Shown one piece after another: positions 7,238 to 15,181 of a stretch of 64,000 nt of DNA. The translations under genes were made by a program, and so were the position numbers. How positions within the stretch are numbered: the stretch's first letter is position 1; each line of letters starts with the position of its first letter. Source of the DNA: Bacteroidota bacterium (lineage in GTDB: Bacteria > Bacteroidota > Bacteroidia > Chitinophagales > Chitinophagaceae); NCBI GenBank assembly GCA_029558715.1, contig JAKQEA010000047.1:1-64000 (forward strand). The letters run 5' to 3'. The notes beneath the pieces are model-generated. The model made no database searches, had not been told where the DNA came from, and was given only the letters and a program-made list of their open reading frames with translations.

Positions 7238-8924
7238 ACGTTGTTCCCTGTAATTGTGTAAGCAGTGTATGGGGTTGGTCAGTTGCAGTGGCTCTCATCT
7301 CCAGTTTTGGTGATACTGGTGAATGGGTGGCAAGGTATTCTTCTATCACCTTGTGCATTAACACACCAAGTTTTTTCGGATTCTTTACCTTTTCAATACG
7401 GCATAATGTGTCATCAGGATCACCTTCTCTTTCACAGGCCACAATGCTGTACTCTTTGCTAAGGTCTAATGTTTCACCTTTTATTTTAACCCAGTTGACT
7501 CTTTTGCCAAATTCATTTCCAATAGTGAAATTCACTTCCATACCGGCAAAGCGAACAAACCAACCGCCAAACCTTTTGGATGGATCTTTTGCAAATGCAT
7601 TCTGCAGTTCTTTCTCCAGCCAATCCCAGAGTTGTTTGCCAGTTACCATCCCGGTCTTTGCTTCACTGTCTACTGGCAACATATTCCACAGAAATTCTTT
7701 GGTAATGTCGGCTTTTCCTTTTCTTGGATCAACAGCGAGCGGCTGGCAAAAACGAAAACCATTACTTAAAGCAATATCTGTTTTGAATTTCCAGTGAATG
7801 GCATCTGTGATAAGATTATCCATAGGAGTTTCCATTACAAAGTATCTTACCAATGGAGTTGTGGTCATACCAATTACTTTGGATAATTCCTTTTTAAAGG
7901 GGATCTCTGCTGTATTAATCTGAGCCAGTATTTTTTTATCTGCCGGATATTTGACCGGATCTACATCAAGCAACTGGTATTTATAACTTTTCATCTTTCC
8001 GTTTTCCACTTCTATATCAAGTTTGCCAAGGAATGAACCAAAAGCGCCACATTCCACTACTTTGGTATATTTTCCCTCGATTGGCACTCTTACTCTCTCA
8101 TGTGTATCTGCCCCAAGAATAAAATCAGCACCTTCTACAGCCGGATTATTTGCCAGCCCCACTTGTTGGGCCAATCCCATATGCGTCACAATAAAAATAA
8201 TACCACAGCCTTCCACATCTTTCAACAACCTTATGTATTTGGCTACGTTATAATCAGCATGTTCAAAACGAATGCCTTCACTATAAGCAGGTGATTGTCG
8301 TTTGGGAATCAGATGATCTGTATAGCCAATAAAACCAACTTTAGCGCCGGCAATATATTTTATCCAGTAAGGAGGATAGATCAATTCGCCATTGTCTGCA
8401 TCATTTGTTTTATGCCACATATTAGCACAAATCTTGGCGGCGGTAGCATGTCCCATATCAAATAACATCTTCTTTTTCTTATATACTACTTCCCAGTTCC
8501 CTGGAAGGATAAGATCGTAATTAAAATCATTCAGTAGTGGTATCAACGCTTCACCTTCAGTTAATGATGCTACTGCACTGCCATGAAAATAATCACCCCC
8601 GTCAATAAGAAGTGTATTACCCGGATTTTGCTTCCTGAAATGATTGATCATGGTCTTTAATACAGCAAGACCACCTCTTCTTCTGTAAACGGGTTTCTCA
8701 TTTTCCCAGAAAAATTCGTCATGGGTGTGGAGCTGCGCATGTATATCGGAGGTATAAAGTATAGAGAAACGTCCGGGCAAGCCTTCCGTTACCTCTTTGG
8801 CTAATTCACCTGTAGCGGCTATAGCTGTTGAGCCTAATGTGGATCCCATACCAGCCAGTGCAGCTTTTTTTAAAAAATCACGGCGGGAGTTGTTGTTGTT
8901 ATCATTGTTTATCCATGAAGACAT
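7224..8924 (-). CDS. SoxB-like thiosulfohydrolase / 5'-nucleotidase-family metallophosphoesterase
   Basis: A 566-residue exported di-metal hydrolase. The Tat signal SRRDFLKKAALAG is at about 13-25, supporting the internal Met start. Metal-site motifs follow in order: TSDIHAQL, DGGDYFHGS, GNWEVVY, THMGL and GADTHE. Trp in the third motif, where 5'-nucleotidases have His (GNHE), resembles SoxB (GHWE), as do LSNGFR and GGWFVR further on. SoxB releases sulfate from SoxYZ-bound sulfur, but no SoxYZ, SoxAX or SoxCD is present here. It may use another carrier or be a nucleotidase relative. Co-transcribed with tsdA; a Crp-type operator lies 63 nt upstream. Confidence 0.78.
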   Translation of the reverse strand: MSSWINNDNNNNSRRDFLKKAALAGMGSTLGSTAIAATGELAKEVTEGLPGRFSILYTSDIHAQLHTHDEFFWENEKPVYRRRGGLAVLKTMINHFRKQNPGNTLLIDGGDYFHGSAVASLTEGEALIPLLNDFNYDLILPGNWEVVYKKKKMLFDMGHATAAKICANMWHKTNDADNGELIYPPYWIKYIAGAKVGFIGYTDHLIPKRQSPAYSEGIRFEHADYNVAKYIRLLKDVEGCGIIFIVTHMGLAQQVGLANNPAVEGADFILGADTHERVRVPIEGKYTKVVECGAFGSFLGKLDIEVENGKMKSYKYQLLDVDPVKYPADKKILAQINTAEIPFKKELSKVIGMTTTPLVRYFVMETPMDNLITDAIHWKFKTDIALSNGFRFCQPLAVDPRKGKADITKEFLWNMLPVDSEAKTGMVTGKQLWDWLEKELQNAFAKDPSKRFGGWFVRFAGMEVNFTIGNEFGKRVNWVKIKGETLDLSKEYSIVACEREGDPDDTLCRIEKVKNPKKLGVLMHKVIEEYLATHSPVSPKLEMRATATDQPHTLLTQLQGTTYEFR

Positions 8925-8956
8925 TGGCAATCGTTTAGGTGAAAAAATACTGAATT

Positions 8957-9000
8957 TAAAGTTGGTTCTATTTACCTGATTGCTACGTGACAACAGTCAC
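8957..9000 (-). promoter_or_regulatory. Crp/Fnr-type operator plus -7 box for the SoxB-like/tsdA operon
   Basis: GTGACTGTTGTCAC (8987-9000) is followed by 22 bp and CAACTTTA (8957-8964), a weak -7 match (4 of 6 defined positions). The operator is strong and the spacing matches the other promoters. Confidence 0.7.
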
Positions 9001-9109
9001 ATTTAGTCAATTCTTGATTTTAGTTCATTTGACCCGGAGGTTTCGCAACATTACTTTTACCGGTAAATTACTTTTTATTTGGCTACGATGAATATTTTAG
9101 TGGTACAGT

Positions 9110-10528
9110 TCAGAATTGGTAGTTAAAGACAAGATTCCACAGGCCCATGTCCACTTTATTGATCACATATTTATCATTATTGTATGAGTTCCCTGTTTTA
9201 CTCTTATACACATAAAGGAGTTGTGATTCAAGTCCCTTCAGGATGCCTGAAAATTTATAGCGGATATCAATATTTAGCTGGTTATAAGAGGGCAGGCCGT
9301 ATTTGTTAAGTGCATAATTAGTTACTTCAGGAAGTTCATAATAACCGGCTGCAATGGCAGTACTAATCCTGAGGCGGGGAATTTTATAGTTTAATTTTCC
9401 AACCACGGCATGAACATCACCCAATCCTTCATTTCTTTCTCTTGGTAAAAAAGTAAAGAAAGGGTCACGGCCCCATTCTCTTGGCATCAGGTACCTGCCA
9501 TGTGCAGTAATGCGATTGTAATTCAGCGTTGTTTCCCATTTCTCATTTATCCAACCCAGTTTTGCTCCCAGTGTATACGCTTTACTCCCTTTTCTGAAAT
9601 AAGTTTTTGAAGGATCTTCATTACCCCCGTCTTTCACAGCATCCTGTCTTATTATTTGGGCAGCAGCTATCAACTTTGACTTGCCAGATATAACATATTC
9701 GTAATCGGCCTGTAGCATAGCGCTATTGAAGATATTTTCTGTAAACTGATTCCAGAGTTGAAATTTCAGGTTTTTATTATGCTGATAAGTAATACCTGTC
9801 AGTACAATGCCATTACTTTTAAGGTTGCCGGCATAGCCAGATTTATTTCCGGTTTCAGTTATTCCAACCGGGTATACACCTATGGATTCACCTGCCTTAT
9901 ACCACCTTACAGTACTTCGTGGAGATATTCCATAGAGATAGCCGAGTTGTAATTTTATTGTTTTAGCTGGATTTATTTCTGCCCATAAGCCTTCTACTTC
10001 GGTAGGCCTCATTCTTCCATCCTGAAGATTTATAAAAGGAGTATTGATAAGTTGTTTACCAAATGTGATTGTTGAATTTTTGAGATAATATTTGATATAG
10101 AGTTCTTCCAGTCTGTCAATATCTTTTTTATTTGATGGGTCTTCAATATCAAACAACCCGGTTTCATACCGGTTCATTTGATTTGTCTTGGGATCGGGTA
10201 TTGTAAGATCAGACGAGCCAATATTAAAAACGAAAAAACCGCTTACACCTATTTGAAAATTCTTGAACTTCCCTGTTTCAAATTTGATGCCTCCGCCAAC
10301 TGCATGAGCATAATAATCTGTCAAATCGCTTTTATTTTCAGTAGCCATGAAATAATACCGAAAATGGCCGCTGACAGTGCCCCTCCTGAATGCAGAAAGG
10401 AGAGAGTTAGAGTCAGCTTCGATCTCTTTTTCTTTCCATAATCCGGGTTTTTCATTTACTTCCTGGTGTTGACCCAAAAGACTAAATGACATACACAGCA
10501 AAACAATTAATGTAAAAAGCTTTTTCAT
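9110..10528 (-). CDS. OprD-type outer-membrane porin
   Basis: A 472-residue protein with a signal peptide (MKKLFTLIVLLCMSFSLLGQ) and alternating beta-strand pattern ending in NYQF, the terminal aromatic residue typical of beta-barrels. GHFRYYFMATEN, TFGKQLINTPF and the DGRMRPTEVEG segment resemble the OprD specific-porin family. Position beside sulfur genes suggests uptake of a sulfur anion or small organic acid; this is inference. No operator of the GTGA type was seen directly upstream, so it may be transcribed with the DsrE and rhodanese genes. Confidence 0.78.
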   Translation of the reverse strand: MKKLFTLIVLLCMSFSLLGQHQEVNEKPGLWKEKEIEADSNSLLSAFRRGTVSGHFRYYFMATENKSDLTDYYAHAVGGGIKFETGKFKNFQIGVSGFFVFNIGSSDLTIPDPKTNQMNRYETGLFDIEDPSNKKDIDRLEELYIKYYLKNSTITFGKQLINTPFINLQDGRMRPTEVEGLWAEINPAKTIKLQLGYLYGISPRSTVRWYKAGESIGVYPVGITETGNKSGYAGNLKSNGIVLTGITYQHNKNLKFQLWNQFTENIFNSAMLQADYEYVISGKSKLIAAAQIIRQDAVKDGGNEDPSKTYFRKGSKAYTLGAKLGWINEKWETTLNYNRITAHGRYLMPREWGRDPFFTFLPRERNEGLGDVHAVVGKLNYKIPRLRISTAIAAGYYELPEVTNYALNKYGLPSYNQLNIDIRYKFSGILKGLESQLLYVYKSKTGNSYNNDKYVINKVDMGLWNLVFNYQF

Positions 10529-10599
10529 TCTTTTTATAATAGCGGTGAAACAAACTAAGAAGGCAGGCAGACCGTAGAAAGGATGATAAGTAAGAGATG

Positions 10600-11031
10600 T
10601 CAGAAACCAGCTTTAATATAACTCCAGCCTTGTTCCTGTTTGCGGACAATTTCTCCAATTCCCATTTTTACAAACCCAGCTTCGGAGATAATTGACTCCT
10701 TCGGAATCTTTCTTTCTGCCATAGTATTTTCACAGGCTATGAACTCAATCCCCATATTTTTGAAATGAGTGATTTTTTCCTGCTGTGTAGTTTTCCCTTT
10801 TGTGAGAAGATCAAGGCCCGGTCCGTGAGCTACTACTTCAATGATTACACTATCGCTCCACCCGGCTTTCAGGTGTTTCAGGTTATTCATCAATCCTTTC
10901 CATACAAGGGTGTCATTGCTGCTTAGTTGCATAATGATGCGATGTTTTGAAGGCCCAGCTGAATTAGTTTGTGCCTGGATCTGCGTACTAAACAGTATTA
11001 TGGCGATTATGATAAAAAAATTCTTATACAT
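10600..11031 (-). CDS. Exported DsrE family protein
   Basis: A 143-residue protein with a signal peptide (MYKNFFIIIAIILFSTQIQAQ) and a DsrE/YchN-like fold. The motifs are RIIMQLSSND, IEVVAHGPGLDLL and FIACENTM, the last bearing the single conserved cysteine. Because it is exported, it would bind or transfer sulfane sulfur in the periplasm, unlike the cytoplasmic DsrE-type protein after sqr. The exported rhodanese 23 nt upstream is a likely partner. Confidence 0.82.
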   Translation of the reverse strand: MYKNFFIIIAIILFSTQIQAQTNSAGPSKHRIIMQLSSNDTLVWKGLMNNLKHLKAGWSDSVIIEVVAHGPGLDLLTKGKTTQQEKITHFKNMGIEFIACENTMAERKIPKESIISEAGFVKMGIGEIVRKQEQGWSYIKAGF

Positions 11032-11054
11032 AAGCTTGTAATTTCTAATTCCGA

Positions 11055-11477
11055 TTATTGTTCTTTCTTTCCTTTCCAGCTGCTAAAACCTCCTTCCAGG
11101 TCATATAGTTTTGTAAAACCTGATTCTTTCATCAGTAGCATAGCTTCTTTGCTCCTTTTTCCACTACGGCAATATAAAAGATACGTTTTTGTTTTGTCCA
11201 GCACTGCAACCTGTTTCTTAAAATCCTCAGTTTTTAATACATCAATTTGCAAAGAACCGGGAATATGACCAGCAATATATTCGTCAGGTGTCCTTACGTC
11301 AAGGAGGACAGTATTCTTTTTTGTAATGAGTCGTTGAAATTTTTTCTGGGAAACAGTTTTTCCGGCACTATTTTGTTGTGCTTGCACACAAACGGTACTG
11401 CAAAGGCCTGCCAGCAGTACCCCGGTAAAAAGGATCAGCCACTTTTTCTTTATTACCAGTTGAACAGAAGACCTCAT
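11055..11477 (-). CDS. Exported single-domain rhodanese
   Basis: A rhodanese-fold sulfurtransferase of 140 residues with an N-terminal signal or anchor (about residues 12-34). LLDVRTPDEYIAGHIPGS is the family's entry motif and CRSGKRS is the active-site loop with catalytic Cys. It is the only one of the three tandem rhodaneses with an export signal, and it precedes the exported DsrE gene. The pair could move sulfane sulfur in the periplasm. Overlaps the previous rhodanese by 4 nt. Confidence 0.87.
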   Translation of the reverse strand: MRSSVQLVIKKKWLILFTGVLLAGLCSTVCVQAQQNSAGKTVSQKKFQRLITKKNTVLLDVRTPDEYIAGHIPGSLQIDVLKTEDFKKQVAVLDKTKTYLLYCRSGKRSKEAMLLMKESGFTKLYDLEGGFSSWKGKKEQ

Positions 11478-11788
11478 GATGCAATTTTATTTTTGAGGCT
11501 TGTCCATGGACCGCCATTATACACTTCTATGCCTGCTGACTGAAGAATACTCTTTGCCATACCGCTCCGGGCACCACTTCTGCAAACAGTAATAACTGGC
11601 TTGTTGATTTTTTTCAACTCGGCCACTTTGCTGCGGATATTGTCCAGCGGAAAATTTTTCGAGCCAGGTATATGTCCGGCTTTATATTCTCCCGGGGAAC
11701 GAACATCAACAATAATAGCACCGTTGCTTACCAGTTCTTTATAATTAACCGATGTGCCACCAAATATTTTCTTTAAAAATCCAAGCAT
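11474..11788 (-). CDS. Cytoplasmic single-domain rhodanese
   Basis: A 104-residue rhodanese with IVDVRSPGEYKAGHIPGS and the active loop CRSGARS. It has no clear export signal; a short hydrophobic N-terminal stretch (MLGFLKKIFGG) could bind the membrane. Middle of the rhodanese trio; 6 nt after the preceding rhodanese and overlapping the next by 4 nt, so the genes are translationally coupled. Probably a carrier of persulfide sulfur; the donor and acceptor are unknown. Confidence 0.86.
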   Translation of the reverse strand: MLGFLKKIFGGTSVNYKELVSNGAIIVDVRSPGEYKAGHIPGSKNFPLDNIRSKVAELKKINKPVITVCRSGARSGMAKSILQSAGIEVYNGGPWTSLKNKIAS

Positions 11789-11794
11789 AATACA

Positions 11795-12076
11795 TCAGTT
11801 TAGAAGGAATTGCATATCACCAAGGCCCCCGCCATTAAATACATTAGCAACTCCCTTTTGTTTTAAAATACTTACCGCCATTCCGCTTCTGTTGCCACTA
11901 CGGCAATAAAGAACAATGGGATTTTTTTGTGATTTAAATTCTTCTGCTTTATAGAGAATCTCCTCCAATGGAATATTTTTCGCACCAGGGATATGCTCCA
12001 TTTCAAACTCCCAGGGACTGCGCACATCAACTACTATCGTTGAAGGGCTCTTTACCAGTTCTTTTAATGTGTTCAT
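11795..12076 (-). CDS. Cytoplasmic single-domain rhodanese
   Basis: At 93 residues this is a minimal rhodanese domain: VVDVRSPWEFEMEHIPGA, the active loop CRSGNRS and a C-terminal glycine-rich end. First of three rhodaneses, 12 nt after the peroxiredoxin gene. Resembles the PspE/GlpE-size class that transfers sulfane sulfur to cyanide or thiols in vitro. Confidence 0.86.
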   Translation of the reverse strand: MNTLKELVKSPSTIVVDVRSPWEFEMEHIPGAKNIPLEEILYKAEEFKSQKNPIVLYCRSGNRSGMAVSILKQKGVANVFNGGGLGDMQFLLN

Positions 12077-12088
12077 GTATGTTATTTT

Positions 12089-12736
12089 TTATAATGTTTT
12101 TTTGGCAAGGTACCAATCTACCATTTCAAGCTTACTGGCTTTTCGTTCTGCCAGTGCCTCTATCGTTTTTGGTGCAGGGATAATTACTTTCTTTCCCGGC
12201 TCCCAGTCAAGCGGCATGGCCACTTTGTGTTCGTCAGATGTTTGCAGGGCTAGTAAGGTCCTTTTAATTTCAGCCATGTTACGGCCAACATTAAGCGGAT
12301 AATACATTATTAAGCGAACCTTTCCTTCTGGATCAATAATAAATACAGCCCTTACTGCTGCAGTTTCACTTTCGCCTGGTTGCAGCATGCCATAAAGTTT
12401 TGATATACTCATGTCAATATCTGCAATAATCGGGAACTCAAATAGTACACCTGTTTTTTCATGTACTGCATTTACCCAGGCAATATGGGCATGAATGCTA
12501 TCAATGCTCAAACCCATCAGTTTTGTGTTGTGGTTGGCAAAAAACTCTTTCTCTTTTGCAAAGCCGCTCATCTCAGTTGTACATACAGGGGTAAAATCTG
12601 CCGGGTGCGAGAATAAAATCACCCAACTTCCTTTATTGTAGTCAGAAAACTTAAGCTTGCCGGTAGTAGTTACCGCCTCAAAATCCGGAGCTTTATCGCC
12701 GATTCTTGGCATGCTTGTTATAGTATTTGCTTCCAT
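12089..12736 (-). CDS. 1-Cys peroxiredoxin (Prx6 type)
   Basis: A 215-residue Prx6-subfamily peroxidase. The peroxidatic cysteine is Cys52 in HPADFTPVCTTEM, and there is no other cysteine in the chain, so it needs an external thiol for turnover. The long C-terminal domain (PLNVGRNMAEI onwards) is typical of this class. Given bshA elsewhere in the window, bacillithiol is a reasonable but unproven reductant. Placed between the persulfide dioxygenase fusion and the rhodaneses, it may detoxify peroxide or persulfide products. Confidence 0.92.
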   Translation of the reverse strand: MEANTITSMPRIGDKAPDFEAVTTTGKLKFSDYNKGSWVILFSHPADFTPVCTTEMSGFAKEKEFFANHNTKLMGLSIDSIHAHIAWVNAVHEKTGVLFEFPIIADIDMSISKLYGMLQPGESETAAVRAVFIIDPEGKVRLIMYYPLNVGRNMAEIKRTLLALQTSDEHKVAMPLDWEPGKKVIIPAPKTIEALAERKASKLEMVDWYLAKKTL

Positions 12737-12762
12737 AAGTAATTTTTTTGAATTTTAAAAAT

Positions 12763-12781
12763 GCCGGGGATTACCCCCGGC
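12763..12781 (-). terminator. Hairpin between persulfide dioxygenase and peroxiredoxin genes
   Basis: GCCGGGG / CCCCGGC with a 5-nt loop. On the minus strand it is followed by a T run, so it could partly terminate after the dioxygenase gene and set the ratio of upstream to downstream product. Confidence 0.65.
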
Positions 12782-12807
12782 TTCATTAACCATTAACCAA
12801 CCAACAG

Positions 12808-14226
12808 TTATAATAGTGTCGATGGGCACACATAATCACTTGTTTTAAATTTGCCGTTTTCTTTCAATGCTTTGAAGCCACTCTTAACATCAATAAGGTT
12901 ATCATATCCCCTTGCACGAAGAATTGAGTTGAAGATCATGGAGCGATATCCTCCTGCACAATGCACATAATAGGTTTTATTCTTATCGATCTGTGCCATA
13001 CTCTCATTGACAAAGTCTAAAGGAGCATTTTCTGCGTCAATAATATGCTCACTCAGGTACTCGCTTTTTTTACGTACATCAAGTATGTTCACTTTTTCTT
13101 TCGTCATGGTGTCAGCTAAATCAGCGGCATCAACAGAAGCGATCTGGTCTACTTCTTTTCCGGCATTCTTCCAGGCATTGAAACCACCTTTCAGGTAACC
13201 GATAGTAAAGTCGTAACCTACCCGGGCCAATCTGGTTATTACTTCATCTTCACGACCTTCATCTGTTACTAATAATATTTCCTGTTTGATATCTGGAATC
13301 ATAGCACCTACCCAAGGTGCAAACTGGCCATCAATACCGATATTGATAGAATTGGGTACAAAACCTTTGGCAAAGGTTTGCGGATCTCTTGTGTCCAATA
13401 TCAAAGCACTGGTTTCATTGGCTGCTGCTTCAAAAGCATCCGGGCTTAGTGCATGCTGACCTCTTTCGAGTACTTTGTCAATACTTTCATATCCTTGTAT
13501 ATTCATCATTACATTCAACGGGAAATAAGCCGGAGGGGCCACTAGTCCTGTAGTTACTTCTTTAATAAACTCTTCTTTGGTCATATTGGCCCGGAGAGCA
13601 TAGTTTGTTTCTTTCTGATGGCCCAATGTATCTGTAGTTTCTTTGCTCATGTTCTTACCACAGGCACTTCCGGCTCCATGGGCAGGATATACGATAATAT
13701 CATCCGCCAGGGGCATTATTTTATTGCGTAAAGAATCGAACAAATAACCCGCCAGTTTATCCTGTGTCAGTTCGGAGGCTACTTTTTGTGCCAGGTCAGG
13801 ACGGCCTACGTCACCGATGAACAAAGTATCACCTGAGAATAATCCTGCTTCTTTTCCATTTTCATCTTTTAACAGGTAACAGGTACTTTCCATAGTATGA
13901 CCGGGTGTATGCAACACTTTCAGCGTAACATTACCTACTTTAAATTCTTCACCATCTGTAGCAATATGTGCTTCAAATGCCGGCTTTGCATTCGGGCCAT
14001 ATACAATCGGAGCTCCTGTTTTTTTGCTCAGATCAAGGTGACCACTAACAAAATCAGCATGGAAGTGTGTTTCAAAAACGTACTTGATCTTTGCATTGTT
14101 ACGTTCGGCCTTCTGTATATAAGGCTCTACTTCACGAAGCGGATCGATAACAACAGCTTCGCCATTACTTTCTATGTAATAAGCACCTTGTGCCAGGCAA
14201 CCGGTATAAATTTGTTCTACTTTCAT
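12808..14226 (-). CDS. Persulfide dioxygenase-like metallo-beta-lactamase fused to two rhodanese domains
   Basis: A CstB/Blh-type fusion that oxidises low-molecular-weight persulfides to sulfite. The N-terminal metallo-beta-lactamase fold has THFHADFVSGH (His54, His56, Asp58, His63), HTPGHT and the SGDTLFIGDVGRPDL motif of persulfide dioxygenases. Two rhodanese domains follow, at about 260-360 and 370-472. The first lacks a catalytic cysteine (its loop reads VTDEGRED) and the second has Cys423 in HCAGGYRS. With bshA in the window, the substrate is more likely bacillithiol persulfide than glutathione persulfide (inference). A Crp-type operator is 59 nt upstream. Confidence 0.9.
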   Translation of the reverse strand: MKVEQIYTGCLAQGAYYIESNGEAVVIDPLREVEPYIQKAERNNAKIKYVFETHFHADFVSGHLDLSKKTGAPIVYGPNAKPAFEAHIATDGEEFKVGNVTLKVLHTPGHTMESTCYLLKDENGKEAGLFSGDTLFIGDVGRPDLAQKVASELTQDKLAGYLFDSLRNKIMPLADDIIVYPAHGAGSACGKNMSKETTDTLGHQKETNYALRANMTKEEFIKEVTTGLVAPPAYFPLNVMMNIQGYESIDKVLERGQHALSPDAFEAAANETSALILDTRDPQTFAKGFVPNSINIGIDGQFAPWVGAMIPDIKQEILLVTDEGREDEVITRLARVGYDFTIGYLKGGFNAWKNAGKEVDQIASVDAADLADTMTKEKVNILDVRKKSEYLSEHIIDAENAPLDFVNESMAQIDKNKTYYVHCAGGYRSMIFNSILRARGYDNLIDVKSGFKALKENGKFKTSDYVCPSTLL

Positions 14227-14254
14227 TTAAAATGTTTTTTTTATTATTGAATAT

Positions 14255-14298
14255 CAAATTTCGTATGCTGCTAAGTCCTGTACAGTGACATCAATCAC
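14255..14298 (-). promoter_or_regulatory. Crp/Fnr-type operator plus -7 box for the persulfide dioxygenase gene
   Basis: GTGATTGATGTCAC (14285-14298) is followed by 22 bp and GAAATTTG (14255-14262), matching 5 of the 6 defined -7 bases. It lies in the gap after the TauE/SafE gene and may drive the downstream peroxiredoxin, rhodanese, DsrE and porin genes too. Confidence 0.78.
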
Positions 14299-14300
14299 AA

Positions 14301-15113
14301 TCAATGACCACCGCCGCCGGGGAAGAACAATTCTTTAACAATAATGTAAACACCCATTACCAATACAAACCAGCCAAACCCTTTTTTTAGCTTATCGCCA
14401 TCTATTTTTTTGCTCAGTGCATCACCAACGAAAATACCAGCTATGGCCAATGCAGTAACACTCAGTAATAATTTCCAGTCCATAGTAAAATTGGATAAAT
14501 CACCCGTAAATCCGATTAAAGATTTAGCTGCTATGATCAGTAAAGAAGTTCCGACAGCCTGTTTCATAGGAAGCTTACTAAATAATACAAGAGCGGGTAT
14601 GATGAGGAATCCTCCACCTGCACCAACCAGACCAGTTAAAACTCCTACGACAGCGCCTTCCAGCAGTATCATAGGGTAATTGAATTTTTGTTCTCCATTT
14701 TCTGTTTCTTGTGTTTTCTTTTTATCACGGATCATCGATACAGATGCAAAAACCATTAGAATAGCAAACAGTACCATCATCAGGATACTTTTGGTAACCA
14801 CAAAATCTCCGATATTGAAAACTTCTTTCGGAATCCCGGGAACGATAAATTTCCGGGTAGCAAAAACAGCAGCAATAGATGGGATGCCGAAGATGATGGC
14901 AGTTTTCAGGTTCACCATTCCCTGCTTGTATTTTGGAACAACACCCACAAGGCTGGATGACCCCACTATGAAAAGTGAATAGGCTGTTGCTAAAACAGGC
15001 TCAACGCCAAACAAGTAAACCAATACAGGAACTGTAAGAATAGAACCACCCCCGCCAATAAGTCCAAGTGAAATACCAATTATAAGGGAAGCAATATAGC
15101 CGATGATCTCCAT
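14301..15113 (-). CDS. TauE/SafE (TSUP) family sulfite/anion exporter
   Basis: A 270-residue protein with about eight transmembrane helices. The glycine-rich first helix (IGISLGLIGGGGSILTVPVL) is repeated in the second half (TGLVGAGGGFLIIPALVL), the internal duplication typical of TSUP transporters. The family exports sulfite, sulfoacetate and other anions. Sitting beside the persulfide dioxygenase fusion, it most likely removes the toxic sulfite that enzyme makes. It has its own Crp-type promoter 44 nt upstream. Confidence 0.88.
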   Translation of the reverse strand: MEIIGYIASLIIGISLGLIGGGGSILTVPVLVYLFGVEPVLATAYSLFIVGSSSLVGVVPKYKQGMVNLKTAIIFGIPSIAAVFATRKFIVPGIPKEVFNIGDFVVTKSILMMVLFAILMVFASVSMIRDKKKTQETENGEQKFNYPMILLEGAVVGVLTGLVGAGGGFLIIPALVLFSKLPMKQAVGTSLLIIAAKSLIGFTGDLSNFTMDWKLLLSVTALAIAGIFVGDALSKKIDGDKLKKGFGWFVLVMGVYIIVKELFFPGGGGH

Positions 15114-15126
15114 GTAATATTTTTTG

Positions 15127-15170
15127 CAAGATTAGATGAAAGACCACTTTTACAATGTGACAGAAATCAC
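15127..15170 (-). promoter_or_regulatory. Crp/Fnr-type operator plus -7 box for the TauE/SafE exporter
   Basis: GTGATTTCTGTCAC (15157-15170) is followed by 22 bp and TAATCTTG (15127-15134), matching 5 of the 6 defined -7 bases. It starts directly after the regulator gene's 3' end. Confidence 0.78.
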
Positions 15171-15181
15171 AGCGTAATCAG

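Noticed and set aside
7216-7797. Long plus-strand open frame opposite tsdA and the SoxB-like gene
   Set aside because: The minus-strand genes have clear family motifs over the same bases; the plus-strand frame has none.
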